The notes under the pieces were generated by a model. It had not been told where the DNA came from. It did not search any database and saw only the letters and a program-made list of their open reading frames with translations. Position numbers and translations under genes: made by a program. Shown one piece after another: positions 17,236-26,603 of a stretch of DNA of 64,000 bases. Source of the stretch: an uncultured Clostridia bacterium (GTDB lineage Bacteria > Bacillota > Clostridia > Lachnospirales > Anaerotignaceae); contig CALWRF010000020.1 of NCBI GenBank assembly GCA_944383885.1, positions 124,001-188,000 on the forward strand. Direction: 5' to 3'. Within the stretch, counting starts at the first letter, position 1. Each line of letters starts with the position of its first letter.

Positions 17236-19683
17236 ATGAATATAGGATTTACACGCAAAGCTCAAGAAGTTATAGACATGGCGCAGCAGGCAGCTTCTGA
17301 GCTTGGTCATGATTATATAGGTACAGAACATATTTTAATAGGATTAGCAGAGGTAGGAGATTCTGTTTCAGCTAAAGCCATTGAAAGCCAAGGAATAACC
17401 AAAAAAGATATAACCGAGAAAATAGCAGCCACAATAGGTATAAATACAGGCAAAGGCGTGCCTCAGGGATATACACCAAGGGTAAAAAGGGTAATTGACA
17501 GAAGTGTCCAGATTGCTTTAAACATGGGCAGCGGCTATATAGGTACGGAGCATATTTTAATAGCGCTTTTAGGCGAAAGCGACTGTATAGCTGTTAGGAT
17601 ACTCATTGTTTTGGGAGTTAATATACAGCGGCTTTACGAGGAAATAATGGAGCTTTTGGGTGAAGGCGAAAAAAGTCAGAAAACACCGTCTGTTGGAATG
17701 GAGCAGGCACAGGATTCGTCTGAAGAATCAACAACACCTACACTTGACAAATACAGCAGGGATTTCAATAAATTGGCTGAAGAAAACAAATTTGACCCAG
17801 TTGTAGGCAGGGACAGGGAGATTGAAAGGGTTATCCAAATTTTAAGCAGGCGCTCTAAAAACAATCCTTGTCTTGTTGGCGACCCGGGTGTTGGCAAAAC
17901 AGCCATAGCAGAAGGTCTTGCGTCTAAAATAACTCATGGCGATGTGCCGGAAACTTTAAAAGATAAAAGAATAATCTGCCTTGACCTTTCTTCAATGGTA
18001 GCCGGCTCAAAATACAGGGGCGAATTTGAGGAAAGAATGAAAAATGTAATAGATGAAGTAAGAAAAGACAAAAATGTAATACTTTTTGTAGATGAAATTC
18101 ATACTATTATAGGCGCCGGAGCAGCCGAAGGCGCTATTGACGCTTCAAACATACTTAAACCTTCGCTCTCAAGAGGAGAAATACAGATTATTGGCGCTAC
18201 AACAATGGAGGAATACAGAAAATATATTGAAAAAGACGCTGCTCTTGAGCGCCGCTTCCAGCCGGTAAAAGTAGAGGAGCCAAGTGAGGAAGAAGCAATT
18301 AAAATGCTTCTTTGTTTAAGGGATAAGTATGAAGCTCATCATAATGTGAAAATAACAGATGAAGCTGTTACTGCCGCCGTTAAAATGAGTATCAGGTATA
18401 TAAACGACAGATTTTTGCCGGATAAAGCTATTGACCTTATAGATGAGGCTGCTTCTAAAATAAGGCTTAAATCATATACAACACCTTCTGAAATTAAAGA
18501 TTTGGAAGAAAATATAAACGCGCTTGAAAAAGAAAAGGAAGAAGCGGTAAAAACTGAAGATTTTGAAAAAGCAGCAGCTGTTAAAAAGGAACAGTGCTCT
18601 TTAAGAGAGAAGCTCGAAGAATATAAAAAGAAGCTTAATATGGAAAATGACCGTTCCAAAAAAGTTGTAACACCTGATGACATAGCAGATGTTATAGCCG
18701 GCTGGACAGGTATACCTGTAAAAAGCCTGCAGCTTGAAGAAACTCAAAGGCTGCTTAATCTTGAGAACATACTTCATGAAAGAGTTATAGGTCAGGATGA
18801 AGCTGTAAACGCAGTTGCAAAAGCTGTTAGACGCGGCAGGGTAGGTCTTAAAGACCCAAAAAGACCTATAGGCTCATTTTTATTCCTTGGTCCTACAGGC
18901 GTTGGAAAAACAGAGCTTTCAAAGGCTTTGGCACAGGCGCTCTTTGGCGATGAAAACGCAATGATTAGAATAGATATGTCTGAATATATGGAAAACTACA
19001 GCGTATCTAAAATGATAGGCTCAGCGCCGGGATATGTAGGATATGAAGAAGGCGGACAGTTAAGCGAGAAAGTCCGCAGAAAACCGTATTCAGTTGTATT
19101 GTTTGATGAAATAGAAAAAGCGTCGCCTGATGTATTTAATGTGCTTTTGCAGGTTCTCGACGACGGACATATTACAGATGCCCACGGAAGAAGCGTTGAT
19201 TTTAAAAATACTGTTATAATAATGACTTCAAATGTAGGCGCAAGAAACATTGTAGAGCCTAAAAAGCTGGGCTTTATCCAAAATGAGGACAGTCAAAAAC
19301 AGTATGAAGATATGAAAAAAGGTGTTATGGACGAGGTTAAAAAAATGTTCAGACCGGAATTTCTTAACAGAATTGATGACATTATAGTATTCCATACCCT
19401 TACTGAGGAAGATATTGAGAAGATAGTACGCCTTATGGCAGATGACATATCTAAGAGGGCAAAAGAGAGTATGTCTTTAAATCTTTCATTTGACGATTCA
19501 GCAGTTAAATATATCGCCCGTGAAGGATTTGACCAAGCTTACGGAGCAAGACCTTTAAGGAGAGCACTTCAAAGCAGGGTTGAGGATAAGCTGGCGGAAG
19601 AATTTCTTGAAGGTGATTTTAAGGCAGGAAGCAATGTTATTGCCAAAGAACAGGACAACAAAATAGTTTTTGAAAAAGCATAA
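17236..19683 (+). CDS. clpC: ATP-dependent Clp protease ATP-binding subunit ClpC
   Basis: An 815-residue class I AAA+ unfoldase that feeds substrates to ClpP. Two Clp_N repeats (about 1-145) are followed by AAA module 1 with GDPGVGKTA (near 214). A middle domain contains a UVR-like coiled coil ([18 protein letters not shown]). AAA module 2 carries GPTGVGKTE (near 552) and a C-terminal D2-small domain. The LGF tripeptide in the KKLGFIQ loop fits ClpP docking. The start has AAAGGAGGA. ctsR, mcsA and mcsB, often upstream in Firmicutes, are absent here. Confidence 0.95.
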   Translation: MNIGFTRKAQEVIDMAQQAASELGHDYIGTEHILIGLAEVGDSVSAKAIESQGITKKDITEKIAATIGINTGKGVPQGYTPRVKRVIDRSVQIALNMGSGYIGTEHILIALLGESDCIAVRILIVLGVNIQRLYEEIMELLGEGEKSQKTPSVGMEQAQDSSEESTTPTLDKYSRDFNKLAEENKFDPVVGRDREIERVIQILSRRSKNNPCLVGDPGVGKTAIAEGLASKITHGDVPETLKDKRIICLDLSSMVAGSKYRGEFEERMKNVIDEVRKDKNVILFVDEIHTIIGAGAAEGAIDASNILKPSLSRGEIQIIGATTMEEYRKYIEKDAALERRFQPVKVEEPSEEEAIKMLLCLRDKYEAHHNVKITDEAVTAAVKMSIRYINDRFLPDKAIDLIDEAASKIRLKSYTTPSEIKDLEENINALEKEKEEAVKTEDFEKAAAVKKEQCSLREKLEEYKKKLNMENDRSKKVVTPDDIADVIAGWTGIPVKSLQLEETQRLLNLENILHERVIGQDEAVNAVAKAVRRGRVGLKDPKRPIGSFLFLGPTGVGKTELSKALAQALFGDENAMIRIDMSEYMENYSVSKMIGSAPGYVGYEEGGQLSEKVRRKPYSVVLFDEIEKASPDVFNVLLQVLDDGHITDAHGRSVDFKNTVIIMTSNVGARNIVEPKKLGFIQNEDSQKQYEDMKKGVMDEVKKMFRPEFLNRIDDIIVFHTLTEEDIEKIVRLMADDISKRAKESMSLNLSFDDSAVKYIAREGFDQAYGARPLRRALQSRVEDKLAEEFLEGDFKAGSNVIAKEQDNKIVFEKA

Positions 19684-19690
19684 TATTTTA

Positions 19691-19730
19691 AGCCGTCCGA
19701 ATTAAATGTTCGGGCGGTTTAATTATTTTT
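19691..19730 (+). terminator. Intrinsic terminator of clpC
   Basis: AGCCGTCCGAA (19691-19701) pairs with TTCGGGCGGTT (19709-19719), including two G-T pairs, followed by an AT-rich tail. Confidence 0.7.
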
Positions 19731-19790
19731 ATAATATTGTAAAGCTATGCTGGGTATGATAATATAGTCAAAAAACGTAAGGAGATAGAT

Positions 19791-20723
19791 ATGACTGCTT
19801 TTTTTACTGTTGCCGATAAGCTTATAACTTTATTTATTTATATAATAATTGGATATGTAATCAGAAGGGGCAATGTTGTTGATTCAAAGTTTGAGTCTGG
19901 CTTAATTAAGTTTCTTATGAGTGTTTCACTGCCGGCTCTTGTTATTAATACATTCCAGACAAGCTATACACCGGAACTTTTAAAAAGAGGCGCCATTATA
20001 TATTTAGTAAGCCTTATAATATATTTTTTTAGTATTATAATAGGTGTTTTATCAGGCAGGCTTTTAAAAATAGATAAAAAATCCCTTGGTGTTTGGATAT
20101 TTGCCGTTGTATTTCCCAACCATTGTTTTATGGGCTGGCCTGTTATGAGTGCTGTATTTGGTGAAGACGCTTTGTTTTACGCGGCTTTTGCCAATTTAGG
20201 TTTTTCTACATTTGCCTATACTTATGGAATATATGTTATATCAAAATACGGCGATAATAAAAATAATAAAATGTCATTGAAAAGTCTTATTATAACGCCT
20301 ATTAATGTTTCTATACTTATAGGCATTATAATGTTTGTAACAGGACTGTCGCTGCCATCATCAATAGGCAGTGCCGTAAGCGGACTTGGTTCTGTTACAA
20401 CACCTCTTGCTATGATTTACTGCGGAATGCTTTTAAACGGCAACAAGATATTATCTGTTTTTGGAGACTGGCGGGTTTATGCGGTATCATTTTTAAGGCT
20501 TATATTTATTCCTGTTCTTGTGTTTATATTTGCAAAAATATTTATTACAGACCCAATGGTTTTATCTGTGCTTGTTATAGGACATTCAATGCCTGTTGCC
20601 GGTTTTTGCGCTTTATTTGCCGGTCAGTACGGCGGAGATGCAGTTTTGGCGTCTAAATTTATATTTGTTTCAACTTTAATCTGCATTGTTACAATACCTT
20701 TTTTAGCTGTTTTTGTTTCATAA
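19791..20723 (+). CDS. AEC-family transporter (auxin efflux carrier fold)
   Basis: A 310-residue membrane protein with about 10 hydrophobic helices arranged as two repeats. Family features include the early SVSLPALVINTF segment, the FPNHCFMGWPV segment and the late HSMPVAG turn. AEC carriers in bacteria often export or import carboxylates such as malate; the substrate here is unknown. It has its own AAGGAG ribosome site and stands alone after the clpC terminator. Confidence 0.85.
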   Translation: MTAFFTVADKLITLFIYIIIGYVIRRGNVVDSKFESGLIKFLMSVSLPALVINTFQTSYTPELLKRGAIIYLVSLIIYFFSIIIGVLSGRLLKIDKKSLGVWIFAVVFPNHCFMGWPVMSAVFGEDALFYAAFANLGFSTFAYTYGIYVISKYGDNKNNKMSLKSLIITPINVSILIGIIMFVTGLSLPSSIGSAVSGLGSVTTPLAMIYCGMLLNGNKILSVFGDWRVYAVSFLRLIFIPVLVFIFAKIFITDPMVLSVLVIGHSMPVAGFCALFAGQYGGDAVLASKFIFVSTLICIVTIPFLAVFVS

Positions 20724-20791
20724 ACTTCGGTACCCAATAACGCTTTTTTGCATATTATACTTATTAATAAAGCGTTTAACGGGGGATTAAT

Positions 20792-21313
20792 ATGTATTAT
20801 CCTGAAGATAACAGCAACGGGCTTTTTCCGGTGTTTATGCCGGTTACAGGTGTAATAAGAAGCATAACTGATTTCAGCAACGGCGGCTGCGTTAAACTTT
20901 TCAGTGTAGTTAAAAAAGACGGCACAGTTAATGATTTTATTGTTGACTGGTCAACATATTTTACTGAGAATGTTCCTTTAAGGGAGGGAATGGTAGCTAC
21001 ATTTTATTACAATACAAACGAGCCGGCTGTTCTTATATATCCGCCGCAGTTTAAAGCTGTAGTTGCAGAACCTTTAAACAGCGATTACAGTCAGAAGATT
21101 AAAGTTGATTATTTTAACTCTGATTTTGTAAGCTCAGATAATACACTTAAAATTAATATGGACCCTGAAACTAAAGTTTACCTGCAAAACGGTCAGTATT
21201 TCAACGGAAGCATTGCCGACCACAATCTGGTAGTATTTTATGATTCGGCAACAAAAAGCATTCCGGCGGTTACAACGCCTAAAAAAATAGTTGTCCTTTG
21301 CAATAATAATTAG
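20792..21313 (+). CDS. Hypothetical protein, 173 residues, beta-rich
   Basis: I do not recognise this protein. It has no signal peptide or membrane helix. The composition is rich in V, F, Y, N and P with regular alternation suggesting beta strands. Two similar-looking halves (about 10-80 and 85-170) each contain a short P-rich turn, so it may hold two OB-like or barrel units. The start ATG follows GGGGGA. It is flanked by non-coding DNA on the 3' side and gives no operon clue. Confidence 0.7.
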   Translation: MYYPEDNSNGLFPVFMPVTGVIRSITDFSNGGCVKLFSVVKKDGTVNDFIVDWSTYFTENVPLREGMVATFYYNTNEPAVLIYPPQFKAVVAEPLNSDYSQKIKVDYFNSDFVSSDNTLKINMDPETKVYLQNGQYFNGSIADHNLVVFYDSATKSIPAVTTPKKIVVLCNNN

Positions 21314-21701
21314 TTCTGAGCGGTCTTTTTATGCCTCACAAGGGTGTTTAGAAAGTTGCTGAACTGTTATAAAAGACTTATTTCATTTTAGGCTGTTAAT
21401 GATTAAAGAGAAGTATAAAGCCAAAGTTTTATGGACCCAAAAGCCGTAAAACTTTGGCTTTTACTTGTTGGAATAACATTTCAATTGGAAAATAAAGCTT
21501 TTCCAAAAGTCTTCCGCGTTCTTTAAAAATATATAAAATACAGTTTTTCCGCAATATGGAACTGGCTTTTCAGGCTGTATTTTTGCATTTAATATTTATT
21601 ATATGATATTATAAAACATTAAATTATGATTGATGAATAATTATATCTTAGGTTATAATAAAATAAACGCTTCTAAAAAACATACATAAAGGAGATTTTG
21701 G
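21314..21701 (+). other. 388-base gap with three successive hairpins
   Basis: No gene is supported here. A perfect 15-bp stem (21417-21431 with 21447-21461, followed by TTAC) is followed by an 8-bp stem (21485-21492 with 21499-21506). A longer element closed by AAATACAG (21536-21543) and CTGTATTT (21575-21582) comes next. The first probably ends transcription of the upstream gene. The role of the others is unclear. Confidence 0.45.
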
Positions 21702-22394
21702 ATGAAAAAATTATTAGCTGTAATATCTGTATTTTTTGTTATATTTTCTTTTACCGCATGTTCAAAAAATGAGGTTCCGCCAGTTGATGAAAGAGCACAG
21801 GCTTTATTAACAGGAGAAATTACTGTTGATGAAATGGAAGAAAAAGGCTGGATTGATGAAGACCTGATTAATTACCTTGACAGCAGCATTGGAAATAAAC
21901 AAAACCTTAACGCTTCTGAAAATTCCGGTCCGTATTTAGGAGATTTTAGCGCAGAGGATTTACAAGGAAACGAAGTAAAAAGCGATATATTTTCACAATA
22001 CGATTTAACTCTTGTAAATCTTTGGACAACAAACTGCGGTTATTGTATAGAGGAAATGCCGTATTTAGAAGAAATTAAAAATGAGCTTGCTGAAAACGGC
22101 AAAAGTTTTAATGTTATAGGAATTTGTCTTGATGTTAATTCTTATGGAAAAGTAAACGGGGATAAGCTTGAAAAAGCTCAGCAGATAATTGATGCAACAG
22201 GGGTTACATATACAAATATATTGCCTGATGAAGTTATTTGGGAAAATAAAGCAGTGTATGTTTCAGCTGTTCCTGAGTCATTTTTTGTAGACAGTGAAGG
22301 CAAGCTTGTTGGAGAAACGATATTAGGTGCTAAAAACAAAGATAGCTGGCTTAGTGCAATAGAAGATAAATTTAATGAATTGGAAGGTAAATAA
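21702..22394 (+). CDS. TlpA-like thiol-disulfide oxidoreductase lipoprotein
   Basis: A 230-residue lipoprotein. The signal MKKLLAVIS... ends in a lipobox FTAC with the acylated Cys20. A linker of about 55 residues leads to a thioredoxin/redoxin domain with the active site CGYC (Cys112, Cys115) in VNLWTTNCGYC, and a later VPESFFVD segment containing the cis-Pro. It should act outside the membrane in thiol-disulfide exchange. It heads a three-gene cassette with a tiny CXXC protein and a membrane polyferredoxin. Confidence 0.9.
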   Translation: MKKLLAVISVFFVIFSFTACSKNEVPPVDERAQALLTGEITVDEMEEKGWIDEDLINYLDSSIGNKQNLNASENSGPYLGDFSAEDLQGNEVKSDIFSQYDLTLVNLWTTNCGYCIEEMPYLEEIKNELAENGKSFNVIGICLDVNSYGKVNGDKLEKAQQIIDATGVTYTNILPDEVIWENKAVYVSAVPESFFVDSEGKLVGETILGAKNKDSWLSAIEDKFNELEGK

Positions 22395-22395
22395 T

Positions 22396-22545
22396 ATGTG
22401 TTTTAAGAATAAAACATCATCTTTTACAATGTGTATGCTTTTAGCTGGACTTTTGTTTCTTCTTATAGGCGTATACCGTGGAGAAAGCGTTATTGTTTTT
22501 GAAAAAGCCGTTAATATTTGTTTGGAGTGTATAGGGATTGGTTAA
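22396..22545 (+). CDS. CD1871A-type small CXXC membrane protein
   Basis: A 49-residue reading frame begins with ATG one base after the TlpA-like stop and ends at TAA 22543-22545. It has one hydrophobic helix (about 11-26) and a C-terminal CLECIG motif (CXXC at 42-45). This matches the small family called CD1871A, typically found between a TlpA-like gene and a 4Fe-4S membrane protein in Clostridia. The function is not established; the CXXC suggests a redox or metal relay. The gene overlaps the polyferredoxin start by 8 bases. Confidence 0.85.
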   Translation: MCFKNKTSSFTMCMLLAGLLFLLIGVYRGESVIVFEKAVNICLECIGIG

Positions 22546-23407
22546 AAATAAAAATGGAAACGACAGTTTTAGGCATATTATTCAGGCTATCTGGACTTTA
22601 ATTACTAATGCCTATATTATAGGATTTATACGTGGAAAAATTTATCAGGGAAAAATAAAAAACGTATGTGTCCCGGGGCTTAACTGTTATTCCTGCCCCG
22701 GGGCTGTTGCGTCATGTCCCATAGGCGCTCTTCAGGCTGTAATAGGCAGCTATGAATATAGATTTTCTTTTTACATGGCAGGCTTTTTTATAATTATAGG
22801 CACGCTTATGGGGCGTTTTGTATGCGGATATTTATGCCCGTTTGGCTTGTTTCAGGATTTACTAAATAAAATACCTTTAAAACTTAAAATTAATACGTTC
22901 AGGCTTGATAAGATTTTAAGATATTTAAAGTATTTGGTATTGTTAATATTTGTAATTTTAATGCCTGTTTTTATAACGGATATAATAGGGCAGGGCTTTC
23001 CGTGGTTTTGCAAGCTTATATGTCCAGCAGGCACTCTGGAAGGCGGTCTGCCTTTGGTTGCATTTAATGAATCAATGAAAAGCGCTGTTGGTTTTTTGTA
23101 TGGCTGGAAGAGTTTTATACTTATTGCGGTTATAATACTTTCTGTTATAATTTACAGACCGTTTTGTAAATATATTTGCCCTCTTGGAACTGTATATTCT
23201 TTTTTTAACCATATTTCAGCTTTTAAATACAGAATAAATACCGATAAATGCATAAATTGCAGAAAGTGTGCCGATGTATGCAAAATGGGGTGCAGTCCTG
23301 TGGAAAACCCTAACAGCATGGAATGCATAAGGTGCGGAAAATGCAGGAGTATTTGTCCTAAGGAAGCAATTGAATATACGTTTTTTAATTCACATAAAAC
23401 AATATGA
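22538..23407 (+). CDS. NapH/YccM-like membrane 4Fe-4S polyferredoxin
   Basis: A 289-residue membrane protein with about four or five helices and repeated cysteine clusters. An N-terminal CYSCPGAVASCP is followed by two CGYLCPFG/CKYICPLG motifs at membrane-helix ends. Two C-terminal ferredoxin clusters (CINCRKCADVC and CIRCGKCRSIC) complete it. This is the NapH/NosR/MauN pattern for moving electrons across or to the membrane. The start is TTG with GGAG about 8 bases upstream, inside the previous gene. Together with the two upstream genes it may supply reducing power to an extracytoplasmic thiol; this is inference. Confidence 0.88.
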   Translation: MVKNKNGNDSFRHIIQAIWTLITNAYIIGFIRGKIYQGKIKNVCVPGLNCYSCPGAVASCPIGALQAVIGSYEYRFSFYMAGFFIIIGTLMGRFVCGYLCPFGLFQDLLNKIPLKLKINTFRLDKILRYLKYLVLLIFVILMPVFITDIIGQGFPWFCKLICPAGTLEGGLPLVAFNESMKSAVGFLYGWKSFILIAVIILSVIIYRPFCKYICPLGTVYSFFNHISAFKYRINTDKCINCRKCADVCKMGCSPVENPNSMECIRCGKCRSICPKEAIEYTFFNSHKTI

Positions 23408-23474
23408 GCTAAATGTGGAATTTTTATGAATATAATTAATGTTAATTGAAAGTATAAACAACAGGAGGTGTAAT

Positions 23475-24746
23475 ATGATACAGCTTAAAACCCTTTCAAA
23501 CGGAGTAAGGGCGGTTCTTGAAGAACTGCCTTATGTAAGAAGTGTGGCTTTTGGCATTTATGTAAAAAACGGCTCAGCCCACGAAGACAAGGAGCATGAG
23601 GGAATTTCCCATTATATAGAGCACATGATGTTTAAAGGCACAAAAAACAGGACTTCAAAACAGATTGCAGAGGATATGGACGAGCTTGGAGGTCAGATAA
23701 ACGCCTATACAACTAAAGAATATACATGTTATCACTTTAGGACACTTGACAGCCATTTTGATAAGGCTTTAGATATATTAAGCGATATGTTCTTAAATTC
23801 AAATTTTGATGAAGCCGACATTGCTAAAGAAAGAAATGTTATAACAGAAGAAATAAATATGTATGATGATGACCCTGAGGAAAGAGTTCAGGACATAATG
23901 CAGTATAACATTTGGAAAGGCTCGTCTTTGGCTCATCCTATACTTGGTACGGAGGAAACAATATCAGGTTTTGATTCAAATAAAATATATAATTATTTTA
24001 AAAACCATTACCGAAATGACAATACAGTTATTTCGGTTGTAGGCAGTTTTAAAACAGATGAAATGATTTATAAACTGGAAAAAGTTTTTGGTGAATGGAA
24101 AACTCAAAAACCAGATAGAATTTTAACAATAAACGCGCAGTATCATCCCTCAATAGCTTCAGAAGAAAAGGATACAGAACAGCTTCATTTATGCTTCTCT
24201 TTTCCTGCATACAAAAGAGAGCATAAAATGAAATACCCTTATGCCATTTTGAACGCTGTTTTCGGCGGAGGAATGAGCTCAATGCTTTTCCAGAAAGTTC
24301 GTGAGGAAAACGGACTTTCATATACAATTTACAGTTTTCCGTCATCTTATGAAAATACAGGGTCTTTTACCATATATACAGCATTAAACCCTGTCCAGAC
24401 AAAAAGCGTGTGCGGTATTATTAAATACTGCATATCTGACCTTAAATCAAATGGTATTTCAAAAGAACTGCTTAACAAAACAAAAACACAGCTTATAAGC
24501 GGCTTTATAATAGGAAATGAAAGCACTGTAAGCCGAATGACATCAAACGGTGTTTCGGTTTTAATGCTGGGTTATGCCAATGAACAGGAAGAAACAATAA
24601 GAGAGGCAGAAATGGCAACAAAAGAAGATGTAGCGCTTGTGGCTAATGAAATTTTTGATTTTGAAAAAATTTCAATTACTGCCTGCGGCAATGTAGCTAA
24701 TTCAGATTTGAATAATCTGGCGGATATATTCCACACGAATAATTGA
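23475..24746 (+). CDS. M16 family zinc peptidase (processing-peptidase-like)
   Basis: A 423-residue single-chain M16 peptidase. The inverted zinc motif HYIEH (HXXEH, residues 46-50) is intact, and a distal acidic ligand lies in the VITEEINMYDDDPEE stretch. The protein has the two-domain M16B architecture. ATG 23475 is chosen because AGGAGGTG lies 5 bases upstream; the longer frame to 23439 has no ribosome site. Relatives (YmxG) are often encoded near dut or pnp, but not here. Confidence 0.92.
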   Translation: MIQLKTLSNGVRAVLEELPYVRSVAFGIYVKNGSAHEDKEHEGISHYIEHMMFKGTKNRTSKQIAEDMDELGGQINAYTTKEYTCYHFRTLDSHFDKALDILSDMFLNSNFDEADIAKERNVITEEINMYDDDPEERVQDIMQYNIWKGSSLAHPILGTEETISGFDSNKIYNYFKNHYRNDNTVISVVGSFKTDEMIYKLEKVFGEWKTQKPDRILTINAQYHPSIASEEKDTEQLHLCFSFPAYKREHKMKYPYAILNAVFGGGMSSMLFQKVREENGLSYTIYSFPSSYENTGSFTIYTALNPVQTKSVCGIIKYCISDLKSNGISKELLNKTKTQLISGFIIGNESTVSRMTSNGVSVLMLGYANEQEETIREAEMATKEDVALVANEIFDFEKISITACGNVANSDLNNLADIFHTNN

Positions 24747-24797
24747 ACCATATAAAGGGAACATTATTAACAGATTAATATATAAAGGAGTGATATT

Positions 24798-25028
24798 ATG
24801 AAAATTCTTGACTGGATTTCCCTTACACTTGTAATTATAGGCGCATTAAACTGGGGGCTTATTGGTTTTTTTGATTTTAATCTTGTAACTTCAATATTTA
24901 ACGGCAGCTTAAGTTTTATTGCAAGAATTATATTTGCCTTAGTGGGTTTAGCCGGACTTTACAGTTTAAGTATATATGGCAGGCTTGACGCGGCATATAG
25001 TTTAAAGGAAGCGAAACATACACATTAA
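24798..25028 (+). CDS. DUF378 small membrane protein
   Basis: A 76-residue protein with two hydrophobic helices and the DUF378 signatures ALNWGLIG and the glycine-rich VGLAGLYSL. It has an AAAGGAGTG ribosome site. Function is unknown. It ends in a strong terminator. Confidence 0.88.
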   Translation: MKILDWISLTLVIIGALNWGLIGFFDFNLVTSIFNGSLSFIARIIFALVGLAGLYSLSIYGRLDAAYSLKEAKHTH

Positions 25029-25034
25029 GATTAT

Positions 25035-25072
25035 CGGCACGATAGGTTTTATTATTTATCGTGCCGTTTTAT
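25035..25072 (+). terminator. Intrinsic terminator of the DUF378 gene
   Basis: CGGCACGATA (25035-25044) pairs perfectly with TATCGTGCCG (25057-25066), followed by TTTTATTTT. The rest of the 294-base gap holds a promoter and nothing else that I can see. Confidence 0.8.
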
Positions 25073-25184
25073 TTTATAAATATTTTTGTAAAATTTAGTT
25101 TTAATTCGGCTTTTTATTTGCTTTTATATTTTAATTTGCAGAAAAATATACTTAAAATTAGAGCAAAACAAAACATTTTATGCT

Positions 25185-25212
25185 TTGAAATATATTTATA
25201 ATATGTTATAAT
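25185..25212 (+). promoter_or_regulatory. Promoter of the DapL-like gene
   Basis: TTGAAA (25185-25190), 16 bases, TATAAT (25207-25212). The leader would be about 105 bases. Confidence 0.55.
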
Positions 25213-25322
25213 TTATAAGCATTTTAAGACAATAAAATATATGGTATATCATTAGTTTATGCTGAAATTTAATTTGCTTAATTGAATGTTATATATTTAG
25301 AATTTTAAAGGGAGGATTTAAA

Positions 25323-26564
25323 ATGGCTGACAGTTACATACAGAAAATTATTTCTGAAAGATTGGGTGGCAGAAGATTTGGAAAGGATATGGATTTATCA
25401 GTTAATGATAAAATAAGCGTATCTAAGAGCTCAGCCGTTGCTCGACATCCTGAATTAACTTTAATAGATTTCAGCTCAAATGAACCGGATGCTATGGCAG
25501 ACTGCGGTGTTATAAATGAATTTGCAAAACAGGCTAATATATGGGAAAACAGAGTTTATTCCAACAGTACAGATAATGAGTTTGCTCTTGCGGCAGCTAA
25601 ATATATGGAAAATACATTTGGTGTTGAAAACTTAAATCCCGATACAGATATTGCTTATAATTCCGGTGTTTATTCAGCAGTATTTTCAGTAATGCAGGCT
25701 TTTATTAATCCAGGCGATGTGGCTGTTGTAACATCGCCTGCAAGTGAATATGTATTGAAAGCTGTAGAATTATCCGGCGGAGAAATTTATTTATTGCCTC
25801 TTACGGAAAGCAATGTGTATTTGCCTGACTTGGATTCTATACCGGAAGATATAGCCGAAAGGGCAAAAGTTTTATATATTAATTATCCGAATAACCCAAC
25901 AGGTGTTATGGGAACAGAGAAGGTATTTAGAAAAATTGTAAGATTTGCAAAAAAGAATAAAATGATTGTTGTAAATGATGCCACATACGCGTCTGTAGTA
26001 TACGACGGGGCTAAACCAGTTAGTTTTCTTGGTGTTAATGGAGCAAAAGACGTAGGTATAGAAATACATTCTTTAAGCGGCTCGTTTAACATGTCCGGCT
26101 GGGCAATAGGTTTTACGGCAGGCAATACTCTTATTGTAAAAGCAGTTTCATCTTTTGCTGCTTTAAGCGGATTAAGCAAGTTTAAAGCTGAGCAGTTAGC
26201 TGCTAAATATGCCCTTGAACATACTGAAATAACTGCCCAGACAGTTGAAAAATATTCAAGAAGGATGGATATGCTTACTGCTGTCCTTAAAAAGTGCGGT
26301 TTTAAAGTAAAAAAACCAAAAGCTTCTATGTTCTTATTTGCTAAAGCCCCTAAAGGCATTAAGGACGGTATTAAATTTAAGACATCTGAAGATTTCTGCC
26401 AATGGCTTTTAAATGAAAAACTTATTGCTGCTGTTCCGTATAAAGACTGCGGTAACGGTGTGCGTTTTTCAGTTACATTTGCAGCGTTGGGCGAAAACGA
26501 AGAGAAGTCTGTAATTGAGAGTTTTGCTGAAAGACTTTCTGGCATAAAATTCGAGTTTGAGTAA
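25323..26564 (+). CDS. DapL-type aminotransferase homologue lacking the PLP lysine (probable pseudoenzyme)
   Basis: A 413-residue class I/II aminotransferase fold, colinear with clostridial LL-diaminopimelate aminotransferases from the N-terminal SYIQKIISERLGG to the C-terminal RFSVTF segment. NYPNNPTG and the PLP-pyridine Asp region (VNDATYA) are kept. The Schiff-base motif, normally SLSKxxNMTGWRIGF, reads SLSGSFNMSGWAIGF: the catalytic Lys is Gly253 and the phosphate-binding Arg is Ala261. The usual PGYPV segment reads PASEY. The frame is intact and has a GGGAGG ribosome site, so it looks expressed rather than decayed. It is unlikely to catalyse transamination; a structural or regulatory role is inference. 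Confidence 0.9.
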   Translation: MADSYIQKIISERLGGRRFGKDMDLSVNDKISVSKSSAVARHPELTLIDFSSNEPDAMADCGVINEFAKQANIWENRVYSNSTDNEFALAAAKYMENTFGVENLNPDTDIAYNSGVYSAVFSVMQAFINPGDVAVVTSPASEYVLKAVELSGGEIYLLPLTESNVYLPDLDSIPEDIAERAKVLYINYPNNPTGVMGTEKVFRKIVRFAKKNKMIVVNDATYASVVYDGAKPVSFLGVNGAKDVGIEIHSLSGSFNMSGWAIGFTAGNTLIVKAVSSFAALSGLSKFKAEQLAAKYALEHTEITAQTVEKYSRRMDMLTAVLKKCGFKVKKPKASMFLFAKAPKGIKDGIKFKTSEDFCQWLLNEKLIAAVPYKDCGNGVRFSVTFAALGENEEKSVIESFAERLSGIKFEFE

Positions 26565-26603
26565 TTTAACTGGTAATTTTGACATGATATTGGAGTGGTT
26601 CAA

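Noticed and set aside
25883-26545. Long open frame (220 codons) on the minus strand inside the DapL-like gene
   Set aside because: It is antisense to a well-supported gene, has no ribosome site and its composition mirrors the codon pattern of the sense strand.
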